A DNA stretch of 64,000 nt from Conexibacter sp. CPCC 206217 (lineage in GTDB: Bacteria > Actinomycetota > Thermoleophilia > Solirubrobacterales > Solirubrobacteraceae), in NCBI RefSeq assembly GCF_030646165.1, contig NZ_JAUTDO010000004.1:124001-188000 (forward strand). Reading direction: 5' to 3'. Below, in pieces: positions 58,347 to 64,000 of the stretch. The notes under the pieces were generated by a model. It had not been told where the DNA came from, searched no databases, and was given only the letters and a program-made list of their open reading frames with translations. Numbering within the stretch: position 1 is the stretch's first letter; the number at the start of each line of letters is the position of its first letter. The translations under genes were made by a program, and so were the position numbers.

Positions 58347-59180
58347 TCACATTGTCACCGCGAGCCGACGCAGCACGAAGTCGCGCGCGCCGCGGCGCTC
58401 GGACGCGGTCCGCTCGCCGTCGGCGACCGCCGCGACGCGCTCTGCGATCCGCTCGGCCAGCGCGGCCGGGGCGTCGTCGCCCGCGTCGAGGTCGAAGTCG
58501 TCGTGCAGCGCCGCGTACAGCTCGGGATCGCCGGCGACGGCGATCACGGGGCAGGTCGCGAAGCCGATCGGCGCCTCCTGCGCGCCGCGCAGCGAGACGA
58601 TCGCCTGCGCGCCCTGGCCGGCGAGCGAGACGTGCGCCTCGGCACCGGACAGCTCCGGATCTGCGAGCAGGGTGCGCCAGCCACGCGCGTCGAAGACCTC
58701 CCGCAGCGGCGCGACCAGCGCGTGGTCGGCACGGTCGATGCCGACCGCCAGCGCACCCGCGTCCAGCGGCGTGCGGGCATCGGCGTCGAGCAGCTCGCGC
58801 ATCCGCGCGACCTCCGCGCGACCTTCCTCGATCGCGCGCGCCGTGCCGCCGGCCTGCTGGATCCCGACGAACGCGACGCGCTGGTCGCGCTGGGCGATCC
58901 GTCTGGCGAGGCGGCGGCCCTGGATCGTCTCGCAGCCGAGGCTGACGACGACCACGCCGCCGACGTTCGGGTTCGTGGCGGTCCCGATCAGCTCGTCCTC
59001 GGTGTGCGTCAGGTCGTCGCCGACGTGCAGGCAGCCGTGCTGGTGCGTGATCGCGATCGCGTCGTCGCCGTCGCGCGCGATCTCCATCGCCGCGTGCGTC
59101 GAGCAGACGACCGACGGCAGCACCAGCACGTGGTTGCGGATCCCGACGCGGCCGTCGGCGCGCAGGTAGCCGGCGCTCAT
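58347..59180 (-). CDS. Shortened UxaA-family paralogue
   Basis: The 277-aa protein begins like the 391-aa UxaA protein (LRADGRVGIRNHVLVLPSVV, ITHQHGCLHVGDDLTHTE, VVVVSLGCETIQG). It ends like it too (ERTASERRGARDFVLRR). The middle, with CGGSD and the EGGLTTIEEK block, is missing and replaced by a short linker. It may be a regulatory or structural partner, or a two-domain variant with different chemistry. It overlaps the SAF-domain gene by 4 bases and precedes the full-length copy by 79 bases. Confidence 0.75.
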   Translation of the reverse strand: MSAGYLRADGRVGIRNHVLVLPSVVCSTHAAMEIARDGDDAIAITHQHGCLHVGDDLTHTEDELIGTATNPNVGGVVVVSLGCETIQGRRLARRIAQRDQRVAFVGIQQAGGTARAIEEGRAEVARMRELLDADARTPLDAGALAVGIDRADHALVAPLREVFDARGWRTLLADPELSGAEAHVSLAGQGAQAIVSLRGAQEAPIGFATCPVIAVAGDPELYAALHDDFDLDAGDDAPAALAERIAERVAAVADGERTASERRGARDFVLRRLAVTM

Positions 59181-59530
59181 GACGATGCCTCCGCGCCGGC
59201 CGCGCGCGCAGCCGCTGCGGCGGCCGCCGCAGCGACCTCCGGCCCCGGCAGCCGTGCGCTGACGACGTTGTGCACGTGCACGTGCGTCCCGGGCTCGATC
59301 GCCGTCGACGCGCGCCCGATCGTCTCGTTGTACTTGACGACCGGCTCACCGGCGGGGATCGCACGCAGCGCGAGCTTGTGGCCGAAGCGGATCGGCTCGC
59401 TCAGCGTCACGGCGCCGCCCTCGAGCTCCACCACCTCGCCCGCCGACAGCGCGATCACTGCGACCGCGACGTTGTCGGCGGGGTCGAGCACGAGCGCCCG
59501 CGGGCGCTCGCTGACAGGGGTCTCAGCCAT
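59177..59530 (-). CDS. SAF-domain small subunit of UxaA-type dehydratase
   Basis: The 117-aa SAF-domain protein has LDPADNVAVAVIALSAGEVV, IRFGHKLALRAIPAGEPVVK, YNETIGRASTAIEPGTHVHV and HNV. The HKLA/IPxG/YGxxIG pattern is the standard N-terminal domain of altronate and galactarate dehydratases, here as its own gene. An Ala-rich tail follows. It overlaps the aldehyde dehydrogenase gene by 8 bases and the shortened paralogue by 4 bases. Confidence 0.87.
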   Translation of the reverse strand: MAETPVSERPRALVLDPADNVAVAVIALSAGEVVELEGGAVTLSEPIRFGHKLALRAIPAGEPVVKYNETIGRASTAIEPGTHVHVHNVVSARLPGPEVAAAAAAAAARAAGAEASS

Positions 59531-60977
59531 GGTGGTGGTAGGCCGTCTTGATCTGGGTGTAGCGCAGCATGCCCCACTTGCCGTCCTCGCCGCCCATGCC
59601 GGACTCCTTGTAGCCGGTGTGGTGCGCGTGGACGGACTCGCCGAGCGTGCGGTTGATGTAGATCTCGCCGAAGTCCAGCTCGTCCACGGTCCGCATGACC
59701 GTCGGGTAGTCGCGCGAGAAGAGGTACGCGGACAGCCCGTAGCGCGAGTCGTTGGCGACATCGAGCGCCTCGTCGAGCGAGTCGATCGCCATGATCGGCG
59801 TGACCGGGCCGAACGTCTCGTCGACCATGATCCGCATGTCGCGTCTGACGCCGGCCACGACGGTCGGGGAGACCCAGTAGCCGGGGCCGAAGGAGGCGTC
59901 GGCGGCGCTGCCGTCGAGCAGCACCTCGGCGCCCTCGCCGCGCGCGGTCTCGACCGCGCCGCGGACCTTCTCCAGCTGCGCGGCGGAGGCCAGCGGCCCC
60001 ATGTCGGTGCCGGCCGCCGACGGCGCGCCGACGGTCAGCTGCGAGACGGCCGCGACGTAGCGCTCGGTGAACTCGCCGACGATGTCGCGGTGCACGAAGA
60101 CGCGCTCGGCCGAGGTGCAGACCTGGCCGGCGTTCGCGTGACGAGCCTGCACGATCGCCGGGATCGTGACGTCGAGGTCGGCGTCGCGCCAGACGATCGC
60201 CGGCGCCTTGCCGCCCAGCTCCAGCGACACGCGCGTGAGGTGCTTGGAGGCGGCCGCCATGATGCCCTTGCCGGTGTCGCGGTGGCCGGTGAAGGAGATC
60301 AGCGACGTCAGCGGCGAGTCGACCAGCGCGCGGCCGGTGACCTTCGCGCCGGCGACGACGTTGATGACGCCCTTCGGCACGTCGAGCCGCTCGTCGATCA
60401 GCCGCACCAGCTCGATCGTGCTCAGCGGCGAGACCTCGCTCGGCTTGACGACGACCGTGTTGCCGGTCACCAGCGCCGGGCCGATCTTGCGGCAGAGGAC
60501 GGCGAGCGGGAAGTTCCACGGGCAGATCGCCGCGATCACGCCGACCGGCACGCGCAGCAGGTGGATCGTCTCGCCGCGCACGTCGCCGGGCAGGATCTCG
60601 CCCTCCAGGCGACGGTCCCACTCGGCGTTGTAGCGCAGGTAGGCCTCGGCGAAGTCGACCTCGCCGAGCGCCTCGCTCAGCGGCTTGCCGACCTCGCGCG
60701 AGAGCAGCTTCGCCAGCGGCTCGCGCTCGGCGCGGATCAAGTCGGCGATCGCGCGGATGTGCGCGCCGCGCTCGGGCGCCGGCGTGCGGGCCCAGTCGCG
60801 CTGCGCCGCGCGGGCGGCGCTCAGCGCCGCCTTGACGTCGGCCTCCGTGCCCTCGTTCACGCGCGCGAGGACGCTGCCGTCGGTCGGGTCGAAGACGTCG
60901 ACCGTCGCCCCGCCGGCGGACGACCACTCGCCCGCGACGTAGCGCGATCCCGCGAACTGCTCAGTCGTGGTGCTCAT
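59523..60977 (-). CDS. NAD(P)-dependent aldehyde dehydrogenase
   Basis: The 484-aa protein has the ALDH motifs ICPWNFPLAVLCRKIGPALV, VVKPSEVSPLSTIELVRLID, SFTGHRDTGKGIM, SLELGGKAPAIVW (catalytic Glu), NAGQVCTSAERVFV (nucleophilic Cys), ETFGPVTPIMAI and GYKESGMGGEDGKWGM. It resembles lactaldehyde/glycolaldehyde dehydrogenase (AldA) relatives. It oxidises an aldehyde to the acid in this pathway. ATG 60977 overlaps the MetE-like gene stop by 4 bases. Confidence 0.9.
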   Translation of the reverse strand: MSTTTEQFAGSRYVAGEWSSAGGATVDVFDPTDGSVLARVNEGTEADVKAALSAARAAQRDWARTPAPERGAHIRAIADLIRAEREPLAKLLSREVGKPLSEALGEVDFAEAYLRYNAEWDRRLEGEILPGDVRGETIHLLRVPVGVIAAICPWNFPLAVLCRKIGPALVTGNTVVVKPSEVSPLSTIELVRLIDERLDVPKGVINVVAGAKVTGRALVDSPLTSLISFTGHRDTGKGIMAAASKHLTRVSLELGGKAPAIVWRDADLDVTIPAIVQARHANAGQVCTSAERVFVHRDIVGEFTERYVAAVSQLTVGAPSAAGTDMGPLASAAQLEKVRGAVETARGEGAEVLLDGSAADASFGPGYWVSPTVVAGVRRDMRIMVDETFGPVTPIMAIDSLDEALDVANDSRYGLSAYLFSRDYPTVMRTVDELDFGEIYINRTLGESVHAHHTGYKESGMGGEDGKWGMLRYTQIKTAYHHHG

Positions 60978-62038
60978 ACCTCACCCCACACGTCCTGGGC
61001 CACCTGCACGACCAGCTCGAGCTTCGCCTTCTGCGCGTCGTACGTGATCGCGTTGCCTTCGGCGTTGGAGCCGAAGCCGCACTGCGTCGACAGGGCGAGC
61101 CGCTCCAGCGGCACGTATCTGCTGGCCTCTTCGATCCGTCCCTTGAGCTCGTCGGCCGACTCCATGTCGGACCTCTTCGTCGTCACCAGGCCGAGCACGA
61201 CCGTCTGGTCCTCGCGCGCGTGGCGCAGCGGCGAGAAGCCGCCGGAGCGCTCGTCGTCGTACTCCAGCAGCAGCCGCTCGGCGGCGACGTTGGGGAGCAC
61301 GGCGGCGGCGAAGTCGTCGTACGGCTCCGTCCCGGTGAAGTGGCTGCGGTCGTTGCCGCGGCAGATGTGCAGCGCCGTCGTCGCGCCCTCGACGCCCGCG
61401 AAGACGCGGTTGTCGATCTCGACCAGGCGCTTCAGCTCGGCATCGCGGTCGCCGATGTCTCTGACGACCTTCTGGATGTACGCGTAGTGCGGCGCGTCGA
61501 GCTGGATGTGGTCGGCGCCGGCGGCGGCAAGCGCCTTGGCGTCCTCGTTCATCAGCTCGCAGAGGTGGTCGAGGTACTCCTCTCTGCTGGCGTAGGCCTG
61601 GTCGGAGGTCCCCTCCTTCCAGTACACCGACAGCAGCGACGGGCTCGGCATCGTGACCTTCACGAGCTTTCTCGTGTGGTCGCGCACGTAGTCGAGCTCG
61701 TACTCCTTCAGCAGCGATCTGCGCGTCAGGCGCGCGACCGGCGTGGGCGTGCGCAGCTCGTGCTCGACGCCCTCCTCGTCGCGGTGATGACGCACGAAGC
61801 CCTGCGGATCGATCCCGTCGACCAGCACCTCGATCGTCGAGAAGAAGAAGCGGCGGCGGTACTCGCCGTCGGTCACGACCGGCAGCCCGGCGTCCTCCTG
61901 CAGTCTGATCGCGTCCTCGACCGCTCTGTCCTCCACGGCCCGCAGCTCGTCCGCCGGCAGGTTCGCGGCGCGCGCCTCCAGCAGGTAGTCGGGACGCAGC
62001 AAGCTGCCCAGGTTGTCAGCTCGCACGATGCTGGCCAT
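60974..62038 (-). CDS. MetE C-terminal-like (cobalamin-independent methyltransferase fold) protein
   Basis: The 354-aa protein matches the C-terminal catalytic barrel of MetE: GSLLRPDYLLEARA, LPVVTDGEYRRRFFFST, KVTMPSPSLLSVYWKEG, HIQLDAPHYAYI, ALHICRGNDRSHF (His and Cys zinc ligands) and LSTQCGFGSNAEGN (second Cys). It lacks the N-terminal folate domain, as in stand-alone 'methionine synthase II-like' proteins, which often move methyl groups or cleave C-S/C-O bonds in catabolic clusters rather than make methionine. Start: ATG at 62038 after GAGGAGAG. Confidence 0.8.
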   Translation of the reverse strand: MASIVRADNLGSLLRPDYLLEARAANLPADELRAVEDRAVEDAIRLQEDAGLPVVTDGEYRRRFFFSTIEVLVDGIDPQGFVRHHRDEEGVEHELRTPTPVARLTRRSLLKEYELDYVRDHTRKLVKVTMPSPSLLSVYWKEGTSDQAYASREEYLDHLCELMNEDAKALAAAGADHIQLDAPHYAYIQKVVRDIGDRDAELKRLVEIDNRVFAGVEGATTALHICRGNDRSHFTGTEPYDDFAAAVLPNVAAERLLLEYDDERSGGFSPLRHAREDQTVVLGLVTTKRSDMESADELKGRIEEASRYVPLERLALSTQCGFGSNAEGNAITYDAQKAKLELVVQVAQDVWGEV

Positions 62039-62082
62039 GTCTCTCCTCAGGTCGATGGGTGAACATGATCGTAGATGATTTC

Positions 62083-62739
62083 CTATGCAACCGGATAGCA
62101 CTCGAACAGCAGCGCCACGGTGACCGCGCCGGGATCGATCACGCCGCGCGCGACGTCGCCGACGTAGCTGGCGCGACCGCGTCTGGCGACGAGGTCGGCC
62201 GTCTCCTCGGCGCCGCCGCGGGCGGCCGCGCCGGCGCTGGCCAGCGCGTCGGCCAGCGCGGCTCCGGAGTCGGCCGCGGCCTGCAGCGCCTGCGCCGCCG
62301 GAACCATCGCGTCGACCATCGTCTTGTCGCCGAGCTTCGCTCTGCCGAGCCGCATGACGGCGTCGACGCCGCCCTGCGCGGCGGTCGCCAGCGCGGCGAC
62401 GTCGAGCGTCGCGCCCGCGGCGTCACCGCTCGCGGCGGCCGCGTCTCTGCCCGCTCTGGCGAACGCGCGGAAGTACATGCCGAACAGCGGACCGCTCGTG
62501 CCGCCCGTCTGCATGAAGCCGCTGGAGACGGCCGCGAACGGCTCGGCGACGCTCGCCGAGGCCTCGCCGAGCGCCTCGCGGATGCGCGCGACGGCGGTCT
62601 GCAGGTTGGAGCCGTAGTCGCCGTCGCCGGCCTGGCGGTCCAGCTCGCCGAGCGCGAGCCGCTCGGCGTCGACAGCGGTCAGGAACGCCTCGACCCACGC
62701 GCGGGCGCGGTCGGCGTCGAGCACTGCGGTCGAGGACAT
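62083..62739 (-). CDS. dhaL: Dihydroxyacetone kinase subunit DhaL
   Basis: The 218-aa protein is the ADP/ATP-binding subunit of dihydroxyacetone kinase. It has LDRQAGDGDYGSNLQTAV with the Asp residues that bind two Mg, GGTSGPLFGMYFRAFA, LGDKTMVDAMVPAAQAL and GRASYVGDVARGVIDPGAVT. The GTG at 62751 overlaps the DhaK stop (GTGA) and is an alternative start; I prefer ATG 62739, which begins the conserved fold. It works with DhaK encoded upstream. The phosphoryl donor (PTS protein or ATP) cannot be decided here; no DhaM is seen. Confidence 0.87.
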   Translation of the reverse strand: MSSTAVLDADRARAWVEAFLTAVDAERLALGELDRQAGDGDYGSNLQTAVARIREALGEASASVAEPFAAVSSGFMQTGGTSGPLFGMYFRAFARAGRDAAAASGDAAGATLDVAALATAAQGGVDAVMRLGRAKLGDKTMVDAMVPAAQALQAAADSGAALADALASAGAAARGGAEETADLVARRGRASYVGDVARGVIDPGAVTVALLFECYPVA

Positions 62740-62747
62740 CGACCCGC

Positions 62748-63749
62748 TCACCAGCGCAGCGCGGCGGTCGTGACCGGCGCGTCCCACAGTTCCAGCAGAT
62801 CGTCGTCGGCGCGCAGCAGCGTGATCGAGACGCCGCCCATGTCGAGCGCCGTCACGTACGCCCCGACAAGCGCCCGCTCGACGCTGACGCCGCGCTCCCG
62901 CAGCAGCGCGACCAGCTCGCGGTGCACGACCGACAGCTCCAGCGGGTGCGTCGAGCCGAGCCCGTTGACGATCGCGATGACGCGGTCGCCGTCGGCCAGC
63001 GAGAGCGCGTCGGCGACCGGCGTCGCGAGCGCCGCGACCAGCTCTCTCGCCGGTGCGAACGGGATCCGCGCTCTGCCGCGCTCGCCGTGGATGCCGATCC
63101 CCAGTTCGACCTCGCCGTCGGGCAGGTCGAACGAGGTGCGGTCGGCGCCGGGGTGCGTCAGCGGCTCCAGCGCCAGCGCCATCGTGCGCGCCGTGCCGTT
63201 GACGCGCTCGGCCAGCGCGACCAGCTCGTCGAGCGAGGCGCCGCGCTCGGCGGCGGCGCCGCAGAGCTTCTCGACGGCGACGACGGCCGCGGTGCCGCGG
63301 CGGCCGGGGCCGTCCTCCTGCCCGTCGGTCGCGAGGTCGTCGTCGACGATCACGTGCTTGACGGTGACGCCGTCGTCCGCGGCCAGCTCGGCCGCGATCG
63401 AGAAGTTCATCACGTCGCCGGTGTAGTTCTTGACGATCTGCAACACGCCCTGGCCGCGGTCGGCCGCGACGGTCGCGGCGTGCACCTGGGCGGCGGTCGG
63501 GCTGGAGAAGATCGCGCCCGGGACGGCGGCGTCGAGCATGCCCTCGCCGACGAAGCCGGCGTGCAGCGGCTCATGGCCGGAACCGCCGCCGGAGACCAAG
63601 CCGACCTTCGGCGCGGCGGCCTCGCCGGCGCGCACGACGATGCGTGCGGCGCGGTCGTAGCGCACCAGTCGCCCATGCGCGAGCTCGAACCCTTCGAGCG
63701 CCTCGCTGACGAAGTCCTGCGGATCGTTGACGAACTGACGACGTGCCAC
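62748..63749 (-). CDS. dhaK: Dihydroxyacetone kinase subunit DhaK
   Basis: The 333-aa substrate-binding subunit has GLVSGGGSGHEPLHAGFVGE, VLQIVKNYTGDVMNFSIAAE, VIVDDDLAT, GRRGTAAVVAVEKL and LGIGIHGERG, whose His covalently binds the substrate carbonyl. IVNGLGSTHPLELSVVHREL follows. Start: GTG at 63749 after AGAAGGAGAG; the in-frame extension to 63809 enters the divergent promoter region. It is the first gene of the leftward catabolic operon. Confidence 0.88.
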   Translation of the reverse strand: MARRQFVNDPQDFVSEALEGFELAHGRLVRYDRAARIVVRAGEAAAPKVGLVSGGGSGHEPLHAGFVGEGMLDAAVPGAIFSSPTAAQVHAATVAADRGQGVLQIVKNYTGDVMNFSIAAELAADDGVTVKHVIVDDDLATDGQEDGPGRRGTAAVVAVEKLCGAAAERGASLDELVALAERVNGTARTMALALEPLTHPGADRTSFDLPDGEVELGIGIHGERGRARIPFAPARELVAALATPVADALSLADGDRVIAIVNGLGSTHPLELSVVHRELVALLRERGVSVERALVGAYVTALDMGGVSITLLRADDDLLELWDAPVTTAALRW

Positions 63750-63770
63750 GACTCTCCTTCTCTCGCGGAA

Positions 63771-63797
63771 GATCCTACAGGGAAAAGGTATAGGATC
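63771..63797. promoter_or_regulatory. Inverted repeat and promoter between dhaK and FAH-family gene
   Basis: GATCCTA (63771-63777) and TAGGATC (63791-63797) are perfect 7-base arms around 13 bases. TAGGAT (63791-63796) also sits exactly where a -10 for a leaderless FAH-gene transcript would lie (ATG at 63803). The repeat is a good candidate operator for both divergent units; the regulator is not in the window. Confidence 0.5.
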
Positions 63798-63802
63798 GCC
63801 GA

Positions 63803-64000
63803 ATGTCACCGCCTCCGCCTTCGAAAGTCATCGCGGTCCACCTCAACTACCGCAGCCGCGCGGAGCAGCGCGGACGGGTGCCCGAGGAGCCGTCCTACTT
63901 CCTCAAGCCGCCGTCGTCGATCTCCGGTGACGGCGACCCGATCGTGCGCCCGCGCGGCACCGAGCTGCTCGTGTTCGAGGCCGAGATCGCGGTCGTGATC
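63803..64000 (+). CDS. Fumarylacetoacetate hydrolase-family protein (5' part only)
   Basis: Sixty-six codons are present before the right edge. The N-terminus SKVIAVHLNYRSRAEQRGRV, then PSYFLKPPSS and GTELLVFEAEIAVVI, is typical of FAH-family hydrolases/decarboxylases (2-hydroxyhepta-2,4-diene-1,7-dioate or acylpyruvate type), with Glu residues of the metal site beginning at FEAEI. No ribosome-binding site precedes ATG 63803, so the transcript may be leaderless. It is divergent from the dhaK operon. Confidence 0.8.
   Translation, partial: MSPPPPSKVIAVHLNYRSRAEQRGRVPEEPSYFLKPPSSISGDGDPIVRPRGTELLVFEAEIAVVI

Noticed and set aside
57492-61487. Very long plus-strand open frame (1331 codons)
   Set aside because: It is an opposite-strand shadow of the UxaA, SAF, aldehyde dehydrogenase and MetE-like genes. 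Its translation is Arg/Ala/Asp-rich with no motifs, whereas the minus-strand frames carry clear family motifs.
60974-62038. Methionine synthase metE
   Set aside because: Only the C-terminal barrel is present, the folate-binding N-terminal half is absent, and the neighbours are catabolic, so the metE symbol is not justified.
1-64000. tRNA, rRNA, insertion sequences, prophage, CRISPR arrays
   Set aside because: I saw no cloverleaf-like GGTTCRANNCC segments in gene gaps, no transposase or integrase motifs, and no regular direct repeats. A tRNAscan or ISfinder run could still find a weak case.

Overview
The window is very GC-rich, densely packed DNA with GTG and ATG starts, many 1-, 4- and 8-base gene overlaps, F420/LLM-type oxidoreductases, a DUF3516 helicase, many TetR regulators and secreted proteins with Gly-rich or Arg/Lys-rich C-terminal domains. 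This combination suggests an actinobacterium, most likely of the Thermoleophilia/Solirubrobacterales (Conexibacter-like) type. That placement is inferred; there is no rRNA in the window to test it. I found no tRNA, rRNA, insertion sequence, prophage or CRISPR array.

Layout. (1) 1-5922: a glycine-rich secreted protein running off the left edge, a Ski2-like helicase, and a secreted HAF-repeat protein. (2) 5979-22712: a 16-gene leftward operon. It begins with a branched-chain-amino-acid-type ABC importer (binding protein, LivH, a fused LivM-LivG, LivF). It continues with two complete sets of coenzyme-B12-dependent acyl-CoA mutase (large subunit plus separate cobalamin-binding subunit), two acyl-CoA ligases, a CoA-transferase, a crotonase, an LLM oxidoreductase, an HMG-CoA-lyase-like enzyme and two MaoC halves. 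(3) 22713-28414: satellite units of the same pathway: a second crotonase, a thioesterase / 24-codon ORF / MeaB chaperone unit, a TetR regulator, and an APH-type kinase plus acyl-CoA dehydrogenase pair. Near-identical dyads (CTTGC-N6-GCAAG type) sit in front of three of these transcription units, so they look like one TetR regulon. (4) 28500-34300: a secreted amidase with a structured leader, a small basic protein, a decayed arylsulfatase, a secreted protein of unknown function, then a LysG/LysE-type export pair that continues to 34995. (5) 34982-44214: three TetR regulators with recognisable operators, a methyltransferase, a cytochrome P450, a single-module adenylation-thiolation-reductase enzyme and a 14-TM MFS exporter, perhaps a small-molecule locus. 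(6) 44230-52016: secreted metallopeptidases and a split-VWA protein, a LuxR regulator, and a second glycine-rich surface protein. (7) 52068-64000: a leftward catabolic operon with ferredoxin and its reductase, SDR, lactonase-like hydrolase, EthD- and SnoaL-like small proteins, LLM enzyme, UxaA-type sugar-acid dehydratase parts, aldehyde dehydrogenase, MetE-like protein and DhaK/DhaL, with a divergent FAH-family hydrolase at the right edge.

How it works together. The main proposal is that region 2-3 encodes uptake, CoA activation, two carbon-skeleton rearrangements and lyase cleavage of an unknown acid. Both mutases keep the Tyr and Arg that bind the carboxylate in methylmalonyl-CoA mutase, but both lack the active-site His and the QTSG motif, so their substrate is probably not methylmalonyl-CoA. 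Region 7 looks like oxidation of a hydroxy- or sugar-acid-like compound ending in dihydroxyacetone-type phosphorylation. Functions come from recognised motifs; the substrates are not established.
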